Shown here: in pieces, positions 24,838 through 34,455 of the stretch | Layout of the letters: each line of letters begins with the position of its first letter | Numbering within the stretch: the stretch's first letter is position 1 | DNA from: Sulfurimonas sp. | Lineage (GTDB): Bacteria > Campylobacterota > Campylobacteria > Campylobacterales > Sulfurimonadaceae | Reading direction: 5' to 3' | Assembly (NCBI GenBank): GCA_028684815.1 | Contig: JAQUFE010000001.1 | Location: 92,665-135,994 of the forward strand | DNA: 43,330 nucleotides | Notes under the pieces: model-generated | Database searches by the model: none | Told to the model about the DNA's origin: nothing | What the model saw: only the letters and a program-made list of their open reading frames with translations | Position numbers and translations under genes: made by a program

Positions 24838-26040
24838 ATGGAATTATTAAACATAAAAAACTTAGATTTAGCTGGTAAAAAAGTCTTTATAAGATGTGAT
24901 TTTAATGTCCCTATGGATGAGTATGGAAACATCTCTGATGATAGAAGAATCCGCTCAGCTCTCTCAACTATAAACTACTGTCTTGACCAAGAGTGTGCAG
25001 TTGTCTTGGCATCTCACTTTGGCCGCCCAAGAGGAAAAGTTGATGAAAAATACTCTTTAGTCCCAGTAGCAAGAAGAATCCAGCATCTTTTAAAAAGGGA
25101 TGTAATAATAGCTAAAGATGTGATAGGCCCAGATGCAATATCTAAGGCAGCTTCACTTAAAAATTCTCAAGTACTGCTTCTGGAAAATCTTCGTTTTGAA
25201 GATGGGGAGACTAAAAATGATAGAGGGCTCTCAGAAAAGTTAGCATCTATGGCAGAATTTTATATAAATGATGCTTTTGGTGTTAGTCATAGAGCGCACT
25301 CTTCAGTTGAGGGAATAACGCATTTTTTTGATAATGAACATAAGGCTGCAGGCTTTTTACTTCAAAAAGAGATAACATTTTTCTCCAAACTTATAAACAA
25401 TCCAGTACGTCCTTTTGCCGCAATAATTGGAGGCTCAAAAGTCTCTGGAAAACTAGAAGCTCTTATGAATCTACTGCCAAAAGTAGATAAGATGTTTATA
25501 GGTGGTGGTATGGCATTTACCTTTTTAAAAAGGATGGGTTACAACATAGGCTCATCTTTAGTAGAAGATGATTTGCTAGAAGAAGCTGGACATATTATGG
25601 ATGAAGCAAAAAAGCTGGGTGTTAAGTTTTACCTTCCTGTGGATGTTATAGTAGCGGACAAGTTTTCAGAAGATGCAGTAAGTAAGATAGTAACCACTCA
25701 AGAGATTCCAAACGCTTGGATGGGTCTAGATATTGGGCCTGCAACTGTTAGACTTTATCGTGAGGGTCTAGCTGATGTGCAAACAGTACTTTGGAATGGG
25801 CCAATGGGCGTTTATGAGATGGAAAAGTTTGCAAGAGGTTCAAGTAAAATCGCTAATTTTGTAGCTGATAGCTATGCTACAACAGTAATTGGCGGTGGAG
25901 ATACAGCAGACCTTGTTCAAAGAATAGGTGTAGATGATGAGATGAGTTTTATCTCTACTGGCGGTGGTGCATCACTAGAACTTTTAGAGGGAAAAATACT
26001 TCCAGGAGTTGAACCTTTAATAATTAACAAAGAGGCCTAA
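24838..26040 (+). CDS. pgk: Phosphoglycerate kinase
   Basis: Transfers phosphate between 1,3-bisphosphoglycerate and ADP. Family motifs: [20 protein letters not shown] near the N-terminus, [21 protein letters not shown], and the C-terminal ATP-site GPMGVYE and [10 protein letters not shown]. The length of 400 aa is typical. AAGGA lies 5 nt before the ATG. tpiA begins one base after the stop, so both are translated from one mRNA. Confidence 0.97.
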   Translation: MELLNIKNLDLAGKKVFIRCDFNVPMDEYGNISDDRRIRSALSTINYCLDQECAVVLASHFGRPRGKVDEKYSLVPVARRIQHLLKRDVIIAKDVIGPDAISKAASLKNSQVLLLENLRFEDGETKNDRGLSEKLASMAEFYINDAFGVSHRAHSSVEGITHFFDNEHKAAGFLLQKEITFFSKLINNPVRPFAAIIGGSKVSGKLEALMNLLPKVDKMFIGGGMAFTFLKRMGYNIGSSLVEDDLLEEAGHIMDEAKKLGVKFYLPVDVIVADKFSEDAVSKIVTTQEIPNAWMGLDIGPATVRLYREGLADVQTVLWNGPMGVYEMEKFARGSSKIANFVADSYATTVIGGGDTADLVQRIGVDDEMSFISTGGGASLELLEGKILPGVEPLIINKEA

Positions 26041-26041
26041 T

Positions 26042-26752
26042 ATGATAATTGCAGCTAATTTAAAAACAAATTTAACTAGAGCCGAGACGCTTGAGTATCT
26101 TAAGAGTTTAGAGTCTTGTTTGAGTAAGAGTAGTATTACTCAGGAAGTCTTGGTTTTTCCAGCAACTTCTTCGATAGTTGCACATAATGGGAAGATTATA
26201 GTAGGTGCTCAAAATGCACATGGGGCTATTAAGGGCGCATTTACTGGAGAGATAGGAAGTATGCATCTTGATGAGTTTGGGATTAAAACCATTCTTATAG
26301 GACATAGTGAGAGAAGGCACGTACTAGGTGAATCTCAAGAGGAGCTTGTTAAAAAGTTTGATTTTTATAAAAATCTTGGATTTAAAATAGTCTACTGCGT
26401 AGGTGAGCCTCTTGAGGTTAGAGAGTCTGGATTTGACAATATGATGGAGTATATCTCAAAGCAGTATGAGGGCATAGATACAAACTATGAAAATCTCATA
26501 ATCGCTTACGAGCCAGTTTGGGCAATAGGTACGGGACTTACTCCAACCAACGAAGATATAGCATCTCTTCATAAGGAACTAAAGAAAAAGTCAGCGTCGG
26601 CACTTCTTTATGGTGGAAGTGTAAAAGTAAGTAATGCAAAAGAAGTTTTAAGTATAGATGCAGTCGATGGCATTTTAGTTGGAGGTGCAGCACTCAATGC
26701 ACAAGACTTTTGTGAGATGTGTAAAATTGCACAAGAGATAGAGAAGAATTAA
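26042..26752 (+). CDS. tpiA: Triosephosphate isomerase
   Basis: Interconverts dihydroxyacetone phosphate and glyceraldehyde-3-phosphate. Catalytic residues visible: K8 (ANLKTN), H88 (IGHSERR) and E157 (AYEPVWAIGTG); phosphate-binding YGGSV and LVGGAAL lie near the C-terminus. At 236 aa it is slightly shorter than the usual 250, as in Helicobacter. It is coupled to pgk; AGAGG lies 6 nt before the ATG. fabI follows after a 268-bp gap with repeats, the same gene order as in H. pylori (recalled). Confidence 0.96.
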   Translation: MIIAANLKTNLTRAETLEYLKSLESCLSKSSITQEVLVFPATSSIVAHNGKIIVGAQNAHGAIKGAFTGEIGSMHLDEFGIKTILIGHSERRHVLGESQEELVKKFDFYKNLGFKIVYCVGEPLEVRESGFDNMMEYISKQYEGIDTNYENLIIAYEPVWAIGTGLTPTNEDIASLHKELKKKSASALLYGGSVKVSNAKEVLSIDAVDGILVGGAALNAQDFCEMCKIAQEIEKN

Positions 26753-26796
26753 GAGTCCACTCGTCACACCTCTTTCTGAGTTGTGATTTACTTTTA

Positions 26797-26840
26797 TAGT
26801 TATGTGTTGGTATGCATTCCACCTCTGGAGAGGTGGAACG
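26797..26840 (+). repeat. REP-like palindrome with ATTCC/GGAAC flanks
   Basis: TATGCATTCCACCTC and GAGGTGGAACGAGA form a perfect palindrome stem (TTCCACCTC/GAGGTGGAA). The unit is the same as in the three-unit cluster at 40256-40644. It lies just upstream of the structured cassette before fabI. Confidence 0.7.
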
Positions 26841-26860
26841 AGAAAAATAAAATTAAGGAA

Positions 26861-27839
<979 letters not shown>

Positions 27840-27854
27840 TCCACTCAGAAAATA

Positions 27855-27882
27855 ACAAACAGAAGTTTTTACTTTTGTTTGT
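27855..27882 (+). terminator. Terminator after fabI
   Basis: Arms ACAAACAGAAGT and ACTTTTGTTTGT pair over 12 bp with one G-T wobble around a TTTT loop, followed by GCTTCTTTT. It lies 15 nt after the fabI stop and is the natural end of the glycolysis-fabI transcript. Confidence 0.7.
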
Positions 27883-27977
27883 GCTTCTTTTAGAGTTAAT
27901 TTATACCTAACTACTTCATACACAGGCTTTTAAAAAAGCTTTATTCTCTTTATTGCATCAAGGGGAGTTAAATTTGA

Positions 27978-27983
27978 TATAAT
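27978..27983 (+). promoter_or_regulatory. -10 box 7 nt before the permease start codon
   Basis: TATAAT at 27978-27983 leaves only 7 nt before the ATG at 27991. A weak -35, TTGCAT, is at about 27953 with 19-bp spacing. If used, transcription would start at or next to the A of ATG, giving a leaderless mRNA; consistent with this, there is no Shine-Dalgarno in the last 15 nt. Confidence 0.45.
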
Positions 27984-27990
27984 CTCTCTT

Positions 27991-28941
27991 ATGATAAAAA
28001 AAATCTTTTATATAATCTTTATGTTGCTCCTTATTTCAATCATCTCGTTTTTAGCTATTCATGCGGCACCCAATAGTTTTTTTGCAGCTGGAGAGTTAAA
28101 TCCTAATATGACAGAAGAAGCTATAGAGCAGCTAAAAGCGGTCTATGGCTTAGATAAATCGCTAACAGCTCAATATCTAGACTGGATAAAAAACATAGTT
28201 ACACTAAACTTTGGCATCTCATTTGTAACTGGCCAAGATGTAAGTAGTGAGATATTAAAGAGACTTCCAATCACGCTTATTATGAACTCTATAGCTCTTG
28301 TTTGTGTCTTTGCTATCTCTTTATATCTTGGTATAAAAGCGGCACTAGAGTATGAAAAAAAAGCGGACTATATTATCCGCCAAATCTCTCTAGTCTCTTT
28401 TTCTATGCCATCTTTTTATTTAGCACTATTGTTTATTATCTTTTTATCACTGAATCTAAATCTTTTTCCTATTGCAGGACTTCACTCTACTGAACCTAAA
28501 GAGGGTTTTGCATATTATAGCGATATGGCTTGGCATCTAGTACTTCCAGTCGGCGTTATGATTTTTGTAGGTCTTGGTAGTATGATAATCTATGTGCGCT
28601 CCCTAACTTTAGAGATATTAAAAAGCGATTACTATTTTTTTGCACTCTCAAGGGGATTATCAGAGCAAAAAATGCTTCGTTACTACATACTCCCAAATCT
28701 CTTACCTCCAATCATTACACTACTTGGATTATCACTTCCAGGACTTATCGGTGGTAGTGTTATTTTAGAGTCTATTTTTGGGATAGATGGGATGGGACAG
28801 CTATTTTTTATGAGTGCACTAAGTCGCGACTATCCCATAATCATGGGAACTTTGATAATAACAGCATTTTTGACACTTTTGGGGAATATGGTTGCGGATC
28901 TGATTTTATTAAAATTAAATCCATATATCAAACGTGGGTAA
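27991..28941 (+). CDS. DppB/OppB-type ABC transporter permease
   Basis: An inner membrane permease subunit for peptide, nickel or similar uptake. It is 316 aa with about six membrane helices, an N-terminal DppB-like region (ELNPNMTEEAIEQLKAVYGLDKSL), and the cytoplasmic EAA loop ALSRGLSEQKMLRYYILPNLLPP that contacts the ATPase. No DppA, DppC or ATPase gene is adjacent, so the other subunits must be elsewhere or the gene is solitary. The start at 27991 is the only plausible one; no ribosome site is visible. Confidence 0.88.
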   Translation: MIKKIFYIIFMLLLISIISFLAIHAAPNSFFAAGELNPNMTEEAIEQLKAVYGLDKSLTAQYLDWIKNIVTLNFGISFVTGQDVSSEILKRLPITLIMNSIALVCVFAISLYLGIKAALEYEKKADYIIRQISLVSFSMPSFYLALLFIIFLSLNLNLFPIAGLHSTEPKEGFAYYSDMAWHLVLPVGVMIFVGLGSMIIYVRSLTLEILKSDYYFFALSRGLSEQKMLRYYILPNLLPPIITLLGLSLPGLIGGSVILESIFGIDGMGQLFFMSALSRDYPIIMGTLIITAFLTLLGNMVADLILLKLNPYIKRG

Positions 28942-28972
28942 AATTTTAATTTAGAATTTGTAGGCTGTAAGT

Positions 28973-29012
28973 TATATATGAATTCCCACGCAGAGCGTGG
29001 GAATGAGAGGAG
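28973..29012 (-). repeat. Solo half of the REP/BIME-like element
   Basis: On the minus strand it reads TTCCCACGC-tct-GCGTGGGAA followed by TTCATATATAAC, identical to the first palindrome and adjoining spacer of the 15187, 15420 and 15639 elements, but stops before the second palindrome. It lies between the convergent permease and nusA genes. Confidence 0.75.
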
Positions 29013-29023
29013 CGGCTAGCGTA

Positions 29024-29048
29024 GCAAAAGGGACTTTGTTCCTTTTGC
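29024..29048. terminator. Hairpin between convergent permease and nusA genes
   Basis: A 10-bp stem (GCAAAAGGGA with TTCCTTTTGC, one wobble) around loop CTTTG, 7 nt past the nusA stop. It is a stem variant of the GGACTTGTTC hairpin in the leader cassettes, preceded by the same AGCGTAG word. No T-run follows on the nusA side, so termination is possible but not proven. Confidence 0.5.
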
Positions 29049-29054
29049 GGACTA

Positions 29055-30188
29055 TTAACTAAACAGTGCCTCTAATGCATCAACACCATCTTTTGATTCT
29101 TGTGCTTCACCTTGTTCATCTGTAACTTCATTATTTTCTACAAGCTCAATATTTAAGCCCGTTAGCATAGATGCAAGGCGGATATTTATACCACTCTTAC
29201 CAATGGCTTTTGATTTTTGGTCAGCTGGCAGTGTAATGATAGCTTTTTCAGGCTCTCCATTTTCATCTCTTATAATCTCAACATGAGAGATAATTGCAGG
29301 CGACATAACTCTTGAGATAAAAAGTTCAGGAATTGTAGTGTACTCAACACAGTCAATGTTCTCACCTATAAGCTCACGGCTTACAGCGTTAATTCTAACC
29401 CCTTTTACACCAACTGTAGCACCAACTGCATCAACTTGTGGATGCGTACTAATAAGTGCTATTTTAGCTCTCTCTCCTGGTATTCTAGCACTCTTTTCAA
29501 TGATAACTGCACCATCAGCAATCTCAGGAACTTCTAACGCTAAAAGCTCTTCTAAAAATTTAGGAGAAGTTCGTGATAGTTCTATTTGGATACCATTTTC
29601 TTTATCCATTAAAACGCGGCGAACAACTGCTTTTAGGTGATCTCCTTTTTTGAAAATCTCACCTTTTATACGACTCTTCATTGGTAGTACCGCACGAACT
29701 TCATCTACCTCTATATATGTAGCATTTTGAGAGTCAACACTTGTTACGCGACCATTTACAAGTGTACCTATTTTAGAGTTGTATTTGTTAAAAAGCTCAT
29801 CTTCTACGAGTCTTTGAACATGGTACTCTATCTCACGGTGCAAATGAGATGCAGCGGTTCTTCCATACTCTTCTAAGTCATGTGGAATTTGAAGTTGATC
29901 ATCAAGCTCTACTTGATCATCATACTCCCTAGCATCAGTTATAGAGATGTATGCAGGTGCAACTTCTTCATCTTGAAGCTTCTTGTCATCATCAGCTACA
30001 ACTGTAATAGTTTGAACTATATCCACACTTCTTTTTGTTTTATCAATATTTGCCTCAAAAGCAAACCTTCTATCTATAACTCTCTTTGCAGTCTGAATAA
30101 ATGCAGTCTTTAGAGCCTCTATAACTTTGTCAGGTTGAAGGCCTTTTTCATGTGCAATAGCATCAACAATATCTAAGATTTTTTCCAT
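29055..30188 (-). CDS. nusA: Transcription termination/antitermination protein NusA
   Basis: Binds RNA polymerase and RNA and modulates pausing, termination and antitermination. From the ATG at 30188 (AAGGA 7 nt upstream; 377 aa) the order is N-terminal polymerase-binding domain, S1 domain (about 125-200, beginning IGTLVNGRVTSVDSQNATYIE), and two KH domains (PGERAKIALIS and AIGKSGINIRLASML). The C-terminal acidic repeats of E. coli NusA are absent, as usual outside Gammaproteobacteria. It is divergent from the HP0268-like/miaB operon, an arrangement I recall from Campylobacter. Confidence 0.95.
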   Translation of the reverse strand: MEKILDIVDAIAHEKGLQPDKVIEALKTAFIQTAKRVIDRRFAFEANIDKTKRSVDIVQTITVVADDDKKLQDEEVAPAYISITDAREYDDQVELDDQLQIPHDLEEYGRTAASHLHREIEYHVQRLVEDELFNKYNSKIGTLVNGRVTSVDSQNATYIEVDEVRAVLPMKSRIKGEIFKKGDHLKAVVRRVLMDKENGIQIELSRTSPKFLEELLALEVPEIADGAVIIEKSARIPGERAKIALISTHPQVDAVGATVGVKGVRINAVSRELIGENIDCVEYTTIPELFISRVMSPAIISHVEIIRDENGEPEKAIITLPADQKSKAIGKSGINIRLASMLTGLNIELVENNEVTDEQGEAQESKDGVDALEALFS

Positions 30189-30310
30189 ATCAATTTCCTT
30201 GATTTTTTGCATAGGCAATGGTTTTTTTAAAGTCTCATAAAAAACAGTAATAATAATATTTGTTGGGATTTCTTATGAAGTTTGAAATTATATCCAAAAA
30301 TATCTTTAAT

Positions 30311-30338
30311 ATGACTTTTAGTAGTTTTCGTATATAAT
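30311..30338 (+). promoter_or_regulatory. Putative promoter of the HP0268-like/miaB operon
   Basis: ATGACT (30311-30316), a 16-bp spacer and TATAAT (30333-30338) match sigma-70 well at the -10 box. The predicted start is near 30345, about 615 nt before the first gene. Other promoters inside the repeats cannot be excluded. Confidence 0.5.
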
Positions 30339-30506
30339 GCAAGACTTTTAATAGTAGTAGGAATGGTGTTTAGGTATTTAGAGTTAACGAGGTTAAAACC
30401 TCGCTTCCAAGAGAGTGATAAGCTTGATACAACTTTCTTAAGCGATGCTTTTAGCTTTAGTAAGTGTAGCGGAATTACTTTCGATACAGTGAGAAAATAG
30501 AACAAA

Positions 30507-30659
30507 GAGGCACAAGTGCCGAGAGCCTTGCGCTGAGCAAAACTCAGCGCGCACGACGGAGTACCCTTGGGGTATTAGCGTAGGTAGCGGAATTACTTCC
30601 GATATCGTGACAAAATAAAGTGAAGGGTTTTCTTCATTTTACAAAGTAAAATAAAGGAA
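30507..30659 (+). repeat. Structured leader cassette, unit B
   Basis: Starts GAGGCACAAGTGCCGAGAG, as in copy A, with GCGCTGAG-caaaa-CTCAGCGC and TACCC-ttg-GGGTA. The variable hairpin here is CGGAA-ttac-TTCCG. It ends with GTGAAGGGTTTTCTTCA, ATTTTAC-aaa-GTAAAAT and AAGGAA. The ATTTTAC/GTAAAAT stem differs from ATTTTAT/ATAAAAT in copy A by a paired change. Confidence 0.75.
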
Positions 30660-30821
30660 GAGGCACTAGTGCCGAGGGCTTCCTGCCGAAGGAAACTCAG
30701 CGTTAGCGTAGGTAGCGGAATTACTTCCGATATCGTGACAAAATAAAGTGAAGGGTTTTCTTCATTTTACAAAGTAAAATTAAGGGACATAAGGTTCCCT
30801 TAAATTTATGAAATAAACAAA
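30660..30821 (+). repeat. Structured leader cassette, unit C
   Basis: A short form: GGCAC-ta-GTGCC, then TTCCT-gccga-AGGAA in place of the long second and third stems, then ACTCAGCGTTAGCGTAG, the CGGAA-ttac-TTCCG hairpin, and the same 40-nt tail as unit B. It ends in a variable segment with TTAAGGGA/TCCCTTAA stem before unit D. Confidence 0.75.
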
Positions 30822-30955
30822 GAGGCACAAGTGCCGAGGGCTTCCCGCCGAGGGAAACTCAGCGTTAGCGTAGTAAAACGGACTTGTTCGTTTTGCGTGA
30901 TAAATGAATAGGGAAAAGGTTCCCTTAAATTTATGAAATAAATTAAAGGAAATAA
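30822..30955 (+). repeat. Structured leader cassette, unit D, ending in the HP0268-like ribosome site
   Basis: GGCAC-aa-GTGCC, then TTCCC-gccga-GGGAA (a paired change from TTCCT/AGGAA in unit C), then AGCGTTAGCGTAG, the hairpin GTAAAACGGA-cttg-TTCGTTTTGC (30873-30896), AGGGAA-aagg-TTCCCT, AATTTAT-gaa-ATAAATT, and finally AAAGGAA as the Shine-Dalgarno of the gene at 30960. Confidence 0.75.
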
Positions 30956-30959
30956 AGAG

Positions 30960-31205
30960 ATGGATTTAAAATTTGCAAGAACAGATATCGAAACAAAACC
31001 AAAAAAAGTTGATTTAGAAAAGCTAGAAGCTAGTGTTGAAAAAGAGGGGAGTATGATTTTTTATTTTGATAAAGATAACTCTCACAAAGATTTGCTAGAA
31101 CTTCAAGACCATTTTGAGCAAAAAGGTAAGAGTTTTTATATGAGCGAAGTAAAATATGGTCTTTCTGACAGTGAGTATATGTACCAAGTACATATCATTA
31201 GCTAG
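30960..31205 (+). CDS. HP0268-like small protein (Smr-like nuclease family of Campylobacterota)
   Basis: An 81-aa protein resembling H. pylori HP0268, which has been reported to have an Smr-like fold with nicking endonuclease/ribonuclease activity (recalled). Shared features: VEKEGSMIFYFDKDN, then LQDHFEQKGKSFYMSEVKYGLSD and a final YQVHI strand. As in Helicobacter it precedes miaB. The role here is inferred from the family. AAAGGA lies 9 nt before the ATG, at the end of cassette D. Confidence 0.75.
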   Translation: MDLKFARTDIETKPKKVDLEKLEASVEKEGSMIFYFDKDNSHKDLLELQDHFEQKGKSFYMSEVKYGLSDSEYMYQVHIIS

Positions 31206-31251
31206 GAAACAAAATGAATATTCTCACCAAGGGTTTAGCGACTAAAAACAG

Positions 31252-31267
31252 TTTGGACTTGTTCAAA
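31252..31267 (+). repeat. Short GGACTTGTTC hairpin between HP0268-like and miaB
   Basis: TTTGGA-cttg-TTCAAA forms a 6-bp stem 18 nt before the miaB ATG. It keeps the GGACTTGTTC core of the larger cassette hairpins but with a different, still complementary, stem. It may be a remnant of a cassette. Confidence 0.5.
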
Positions 31268-31284
31268 GTCTTTGAGGTAAAATA

Positions 31285-32580
31285 ATGAAACTATTTATTG
31301 AGACCTTAGGTTGCGCTATGAACTCACGCGATAGTGAGCATATGATAGCCGAGCTTACAGAGAAAGAGGGCTATGAAGTAGTAGCTGACTTTAGAGATGC
31401 TGACCTAATACTCATAAATACTTGCTCTGTTAGAGAAAAACCTGTCTCAAAGCTTTTCTCTGAACTTGGAGTCTTTAATAAAAGAAAAAAACCAGATGCA
31501 AAGATAGGTGTTTGTGGTTGCACAGCATCGCATCTAGGTGAAGAGATTATAAAAAGAGCGCCATATGTAAACTTTGTACTAGGTGCTAGGAATGTCTCTA
31601 AAATCAGTGAAATCATACATAAAGATAGAGCTGTTGAGATAGATATAAACTACGATGAGAGCGAATTTGCTTTTAATGACTTTAGAACATCCCCTTACAA
31701 AGCTTTTATAAATATCTCCATCGGTTGTGATAAATCTTGTACTTACTGCATAGTCCCAAAAACTCGTGGCGATGAGGTTTCTATCCCTGATGGTCTTATT
31801 ATAAATGAGGCCAAAAAAGCAGTAGACGCTGGAGCTAAAGAGGTTTTTCTTCTAGGTCAAAATGTAAATAACTATGGCCGTAGATTTTCGGGTGAACATG
31901 AAAAGGTAAACTTTTCAGAGCTTCTAAGAAGGCTTTCAAAGATAGAAGGACTAGAGCGTATCCGTTTTACTTCTCCGCATCCTTTTCACATGGATGATGA
32001 GTTTATAGAGGAATTTGCAAAAAACCCTAAAATATGTAAATCCATGCATATGCCACTTCAAAGTGGATCAACAAAAGTTTTGAAAGATATGAAGAGAGGT
32101 TACACAAAAGAGTGGTTCTTAAACCGTGTAGAAAAACTTCGTACAGAGTGCCCAGAAGTTAGCATCTCTACTGATATCATTGTAGCCTTCCCAGGTGAGA
32201 GTGATGAAGATTTTCTTGACTCTTTAGATGTTATGCGTCAAGTTAGATTTAACCAAATTTTCTCTTTTAAATATTCTGCTCGTCCTGAGACGGAAGCTGA
32301 ACACTTCACTAATACTGTCGATGAAGAGGTGGCATCTCATAGACTTACAGCACTTCAGACTCTTCATACAGAGATTCTAGATGAGATAAATGCCACATCT
32401 CTTGGTAAGATTTACAGAGTCTATTTTGAAGATCTTGTTCAAGACTTCTATGTAAGCGGTAGAAGCGATGATAACATCGTTATAAAAGTAAAAGGTTCTG
32501 ATGAACTTTTAGGCGAATTTAGAGATGTTAAGATAACTTCCATTGGAAGAACTATTTTAACAGGTGAAGTTGTTGCTTAA
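31285..32580 (+). CDS. miaB: tRNA-2-methylthio-N6-isopentenyladenosine synthase MiaB
   Basis: A radical-SAM enzyme that methylthiolates A37 of tRNAs reading UNN codons. It has an N-terminal UPF0004 domain with cysteines in [13 protein letters not shown] (C10), INTCSVREK and GVCGCTA; a radical-SAM CxxxCxxC at C148/C152/C155 (CDKSCTYC); and a C-terminal TRAM domain. The length of 431 aa is typical. GAGG lies 7 nt before the ATG. The C-terminal end overlaps the next gene by 17 nt. Confidence 0.95.
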   Translation: MKLFIETLGCAMNSRDSEHMIAELTEKEGYEVVADFRDADLILINTCSVREKPVSKLFSELGVFNKRKKPDAKIGVCGCTASHLGEEIIKRAPYVNFVLGARNVSKISEIIHKDRAVEIDINYDESEFAFNDFRTSPYKAFINISIGCDKSCTYCIVPKTRGDEVSIPDGLIINEAKKAVDAGAKEVFLLGQNVNNYGRRFSGEHEKVNFSELLRRLSKIEGLERIRFTSPHPFHMDDEFIEEFAKNPKICKSMHMPLQSGSTKVLKDMKRGYTKEWFLNRVEKLRTECPEVSISTDIIVAFPGESDEDFLDSLDVMRQVRFNQIFSFKYSARPETEAEHFTNTVDEEVASHRLTALQTLHTEILDEINATSLGKIYRVYFEDLVQDFYVSGRSDDNIVIKVKGSDELLGEFRDVKITSIGRTILTGEVVA

Positions 32581-33196
32581 AAAGATAAGTCGTGCCCTTG
32601 CTCTAATCATAGTGCCCTTACTGGGTTCACTTTTGATTAGATTCTTATATATAACAAACAAAAAAAAGTTTTATGCTCCAGATAGTATTGGTGATGAGCC
32701 TATCATTATGGCTTGTTGGCATGGTGAACTTTTAATGATTCCATATGCCTACACTAGATTTAGAAAAACTCCACATGTAAAATTATTAATTTCAGAACAT
32801 TTTGATGGTAACCTAATTGCAAAAACGCTAGAGTTTTTTAAATTTGGCACAATCCGCGGCTCATCTACTAGAGGCGGAGCAAAAGCTTTGATACAATCTA
32901 TTAAAGAATTAAAAGATGGATATGATTTAGGTATAACGCCAGATGGACCTAAGGGCCCAAGACATGAAGTTGCAGATGGTATAATTGTTATGGCTCAAAA
33001 AGCAGATGTGAAAATTGTTCTTGTTGAGATAAAACCTAGTTCATATTGGCAATTTTCTTCTTGGGATAAATTTGTAATACCAAAACCATTTGGTACAATA
33101 AACTACTATATTAGCAATTTGATTGATATTAGCGGTATGGAAATGGAAGAAGCGAGAACTATAATAAAAAAGGGGCTAGAAACTCATGAGATCTAG
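32564..33196 (+). CDS. DUF374 lysophospholipid acyltransferase-like protein
   Basis: A membrane-associated acyltransferase-type protein of 210 aa, probably acting on lipid A or phospholipid precursors. It has an N-terminal hydrophobic segment, [13 protein letters not shown] (catalytic-type His), [12 protein letters not shown], and [15 protein letters not shown], all standard for DUF374. Start: GTG at 32564 is used; a TTG at 32573 with AGGTGA 5 nt upstream is an equally fair choice. It overlaps miaB and the next gene, so it is translationally coupled on both sides. Confidence 0.88.
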   Translation: MKLLLKKISRALALIIVPLLGSLLIRFLYITNKKKFYAPDSIGDEPIIMACWHGELLMIPYAYTRFRKTPHVKLLISEHFDGNLIAKTLEFFKFGTIRGSSTRGGAKALIQSIKELKDGYDLGITPDGPKGPRHEVADGIIVMAQKADVKIVLVEIKPSSYWQFSSWDKFVIPKPFGTINYYISNLIDISGMEMEEARTIIKKGLETHEI

Positions 33197-33641
33197 AGTG
33201 TTGATTCCAATTGTAGCCTTTTTTTTAATCTTCCTTATGGCACTCTATTTTCTTATAAACCCATCCTATGAAAAATCTCTAAAAGCAAAATACTACTATG
33301 AGATAGGCGAGTATAAAGAGGCCCTTTTTTATGCAAAAGAAGCCTTTAGTATGGATATATATAACCGTATGGCATCTACAGTTATGGCTCAGTCTATCAC
33401 CTCTCTTAAGTATGTCTCTTACATAGAAGAAGCAAGAGCTTATATGCAAGATATCAATAAAATTGCCACACATGAAGTAATCTCTAACGCTGATAGAGCA
33501 AAGATAAGAACCATTTGTGAGATAATGATAAGTTCATATAGAAAATTAGCCCCAAGTGTTGTGACTGATGAGAGGCTAGTAAGTCAAGCAGCAACATATC
33601 ATAAAGATTTCGAGAAGTTACTTGAAAAAGTCAATAAATAA
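33186..33641 (+). CDS. Single-TM protein with a TPR-like segment, unknown function
   Basis: 151 aa: a signal anchor (5-24), then a TPR-like helix pair (AKYYYEIGEYKEALFYAKEAFSMD, 34-57) and further helices facing the periplasm or cytoplasm. I do not recognise a named family. It overlaps both neighbours (11 and 20 nt), placing it in the miaB-to-PilO-like chain. A scaffold role for the downstream membrane proteins is possible but unsupported. Confidence 0.75.
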   Translation: MRSRVLIPIVAFFLIFLMALYFLINPSYEKSLKAKYYYEIGEYKEALFYAKEAFSMDIYNRMASTVMAQSITSLKYVSYIEEARAYMQDINKIATHEVISNADRAKIRTICEIMISSYRKLAPSVVTDERLVSQAATYHKDFEKLLEKVNK

Positions 33642-34455
33642 GAAAAGAGTAGCCTTTTTAGAGCATCTTGAGAGCTTTAGGGGTTATTCGGATTTGACTA
33701 TAAAGAGTTATGATGAAGCTATACAAGAAGCACTAGAGTATGTAGAAATCTATGAAGAAGATGAGAAAACCACTATCAATCTTATGCCATATCGTATAAA
33801 AATAGCAAAATTAAATCCTAAGAGTATAAGTAAGAAATTAAGTGCTATAAGAGGCTTTGTAGAGTTTTTAAATGATAATGAGATGAGCGTTTTTCTAAAG
33901 GCAGATGATAGTATAAAAGTAGCAAAAACTTTACCTAAACCAATATCACATAAACATATAACAGAGGCACTTGAATATACAGATGAGTATGAGAGACTAA
34001 TAGTTGTAATGCTCTACTCTTTAGGCCTTAGAATATCTGAACTAGTAAATTTAAAGCTAAGTGATATATCGAGTGAGTGGATAAGAGTTTTAGGTAAAGG
34101 CGCTAAACATAGAGATGTGCCACTTCTTAAATCAACCAAGAAACTCATAGATGAGTATTTGTCCAAAAACTCCCCAAAAGTATTTCTTTTTGAGGCAAAT
34201 GATGAAAGATTAAGCCAAAACACTCTAAGATATAAGGTTAATAAAGTCTTTAAAAGAGTGGGATTAAAAGTGTCACCACATCAACTCCGTCACTCTTACG
34301 CAACAGAGTTGCTAAATGGTAGTGCATCTATCGCTGATGTTAGTGAACTTTTAGGGCACTCAAGCATGGCTACTACACAAATATATACAAAATTAGGCAG
34401 TGCATTGAAACAACAAAACTATAACAAAGCACATCCTTTATGTGGAGATGAATAG
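33622..34455 (+). CDS. XerC/D-type tyrosine recombinase
   Basis: A site-specific recombinase of 277 aa. The catalytic set is complete: R137 (LGLRISEL), K159 (GKGAKHR), H220 and R223 (SPHQLRHSYA), H246 (LLGHSS) and nucleophile Y255 (QIYTKLG). The N-terminal SAM-like core-binding region is present. Campylobacterota usually resolve chromosome dimers with a longer XerH (about 355-360 aa), so this shorter protein may be XerH-equivalent or a second recombinase. The start is a TTG at 33622 with GAGAAG upstream, overlapping the previous gene. Its stop overlaps the GTG of the next gene. Confidence 0.9.
   Translation: MKKSINKKRVAFLEHLESFRGYSDLTIKSYDEAIQEALEYVEIYEEDEKTTINLMPYRIKIAKLNPKSISKKLSAIRGFVEFLNDNEMSVFLKADDSIKVAKTLPKPISHKHITEALEYTDEYERLIVVMLYSLGLRISELVNLKLSDISSEWIRVLGKGAKHRDVPLLKSTKKLIDEYLSKNSPKVFLFEANDERLSQNTLRYKVNKVFKRVGLKVSPHQLRHSYATELLNGSASIADVSELLGHSSMATTQIYTKLGSALKQQNYNKAHPLCGDE

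Larger units (their letters stand above)
30189..30959. other. 770-bp nusA / HP0268-like gap: promoter plus repeated leader cassettes
   Basis: No protein gene is seen. From left: AT-rich sequence holding the nusA leader, a plus-strand promoter (30311-30338), a hairpin CGAGGT-taaa-ACCTCG near 30391-30406, a partial cassette (30464-30499), then three cassette units (30507-30659, 30660-30821, 30822-30955) leading to the start at 30960. If the promoter is used, the mRNA leader is about 610 nt. Confidence 0.65.

Noticed and set aside
33622-34455. Integrase of a prophage or genomic island
   Set aside because: It is embedded by overlaps in a housekeeping chain, with no attachment-site repeats, tRNA gene or phage genes around; a Xer-type chromosomal recombinase is more likely.
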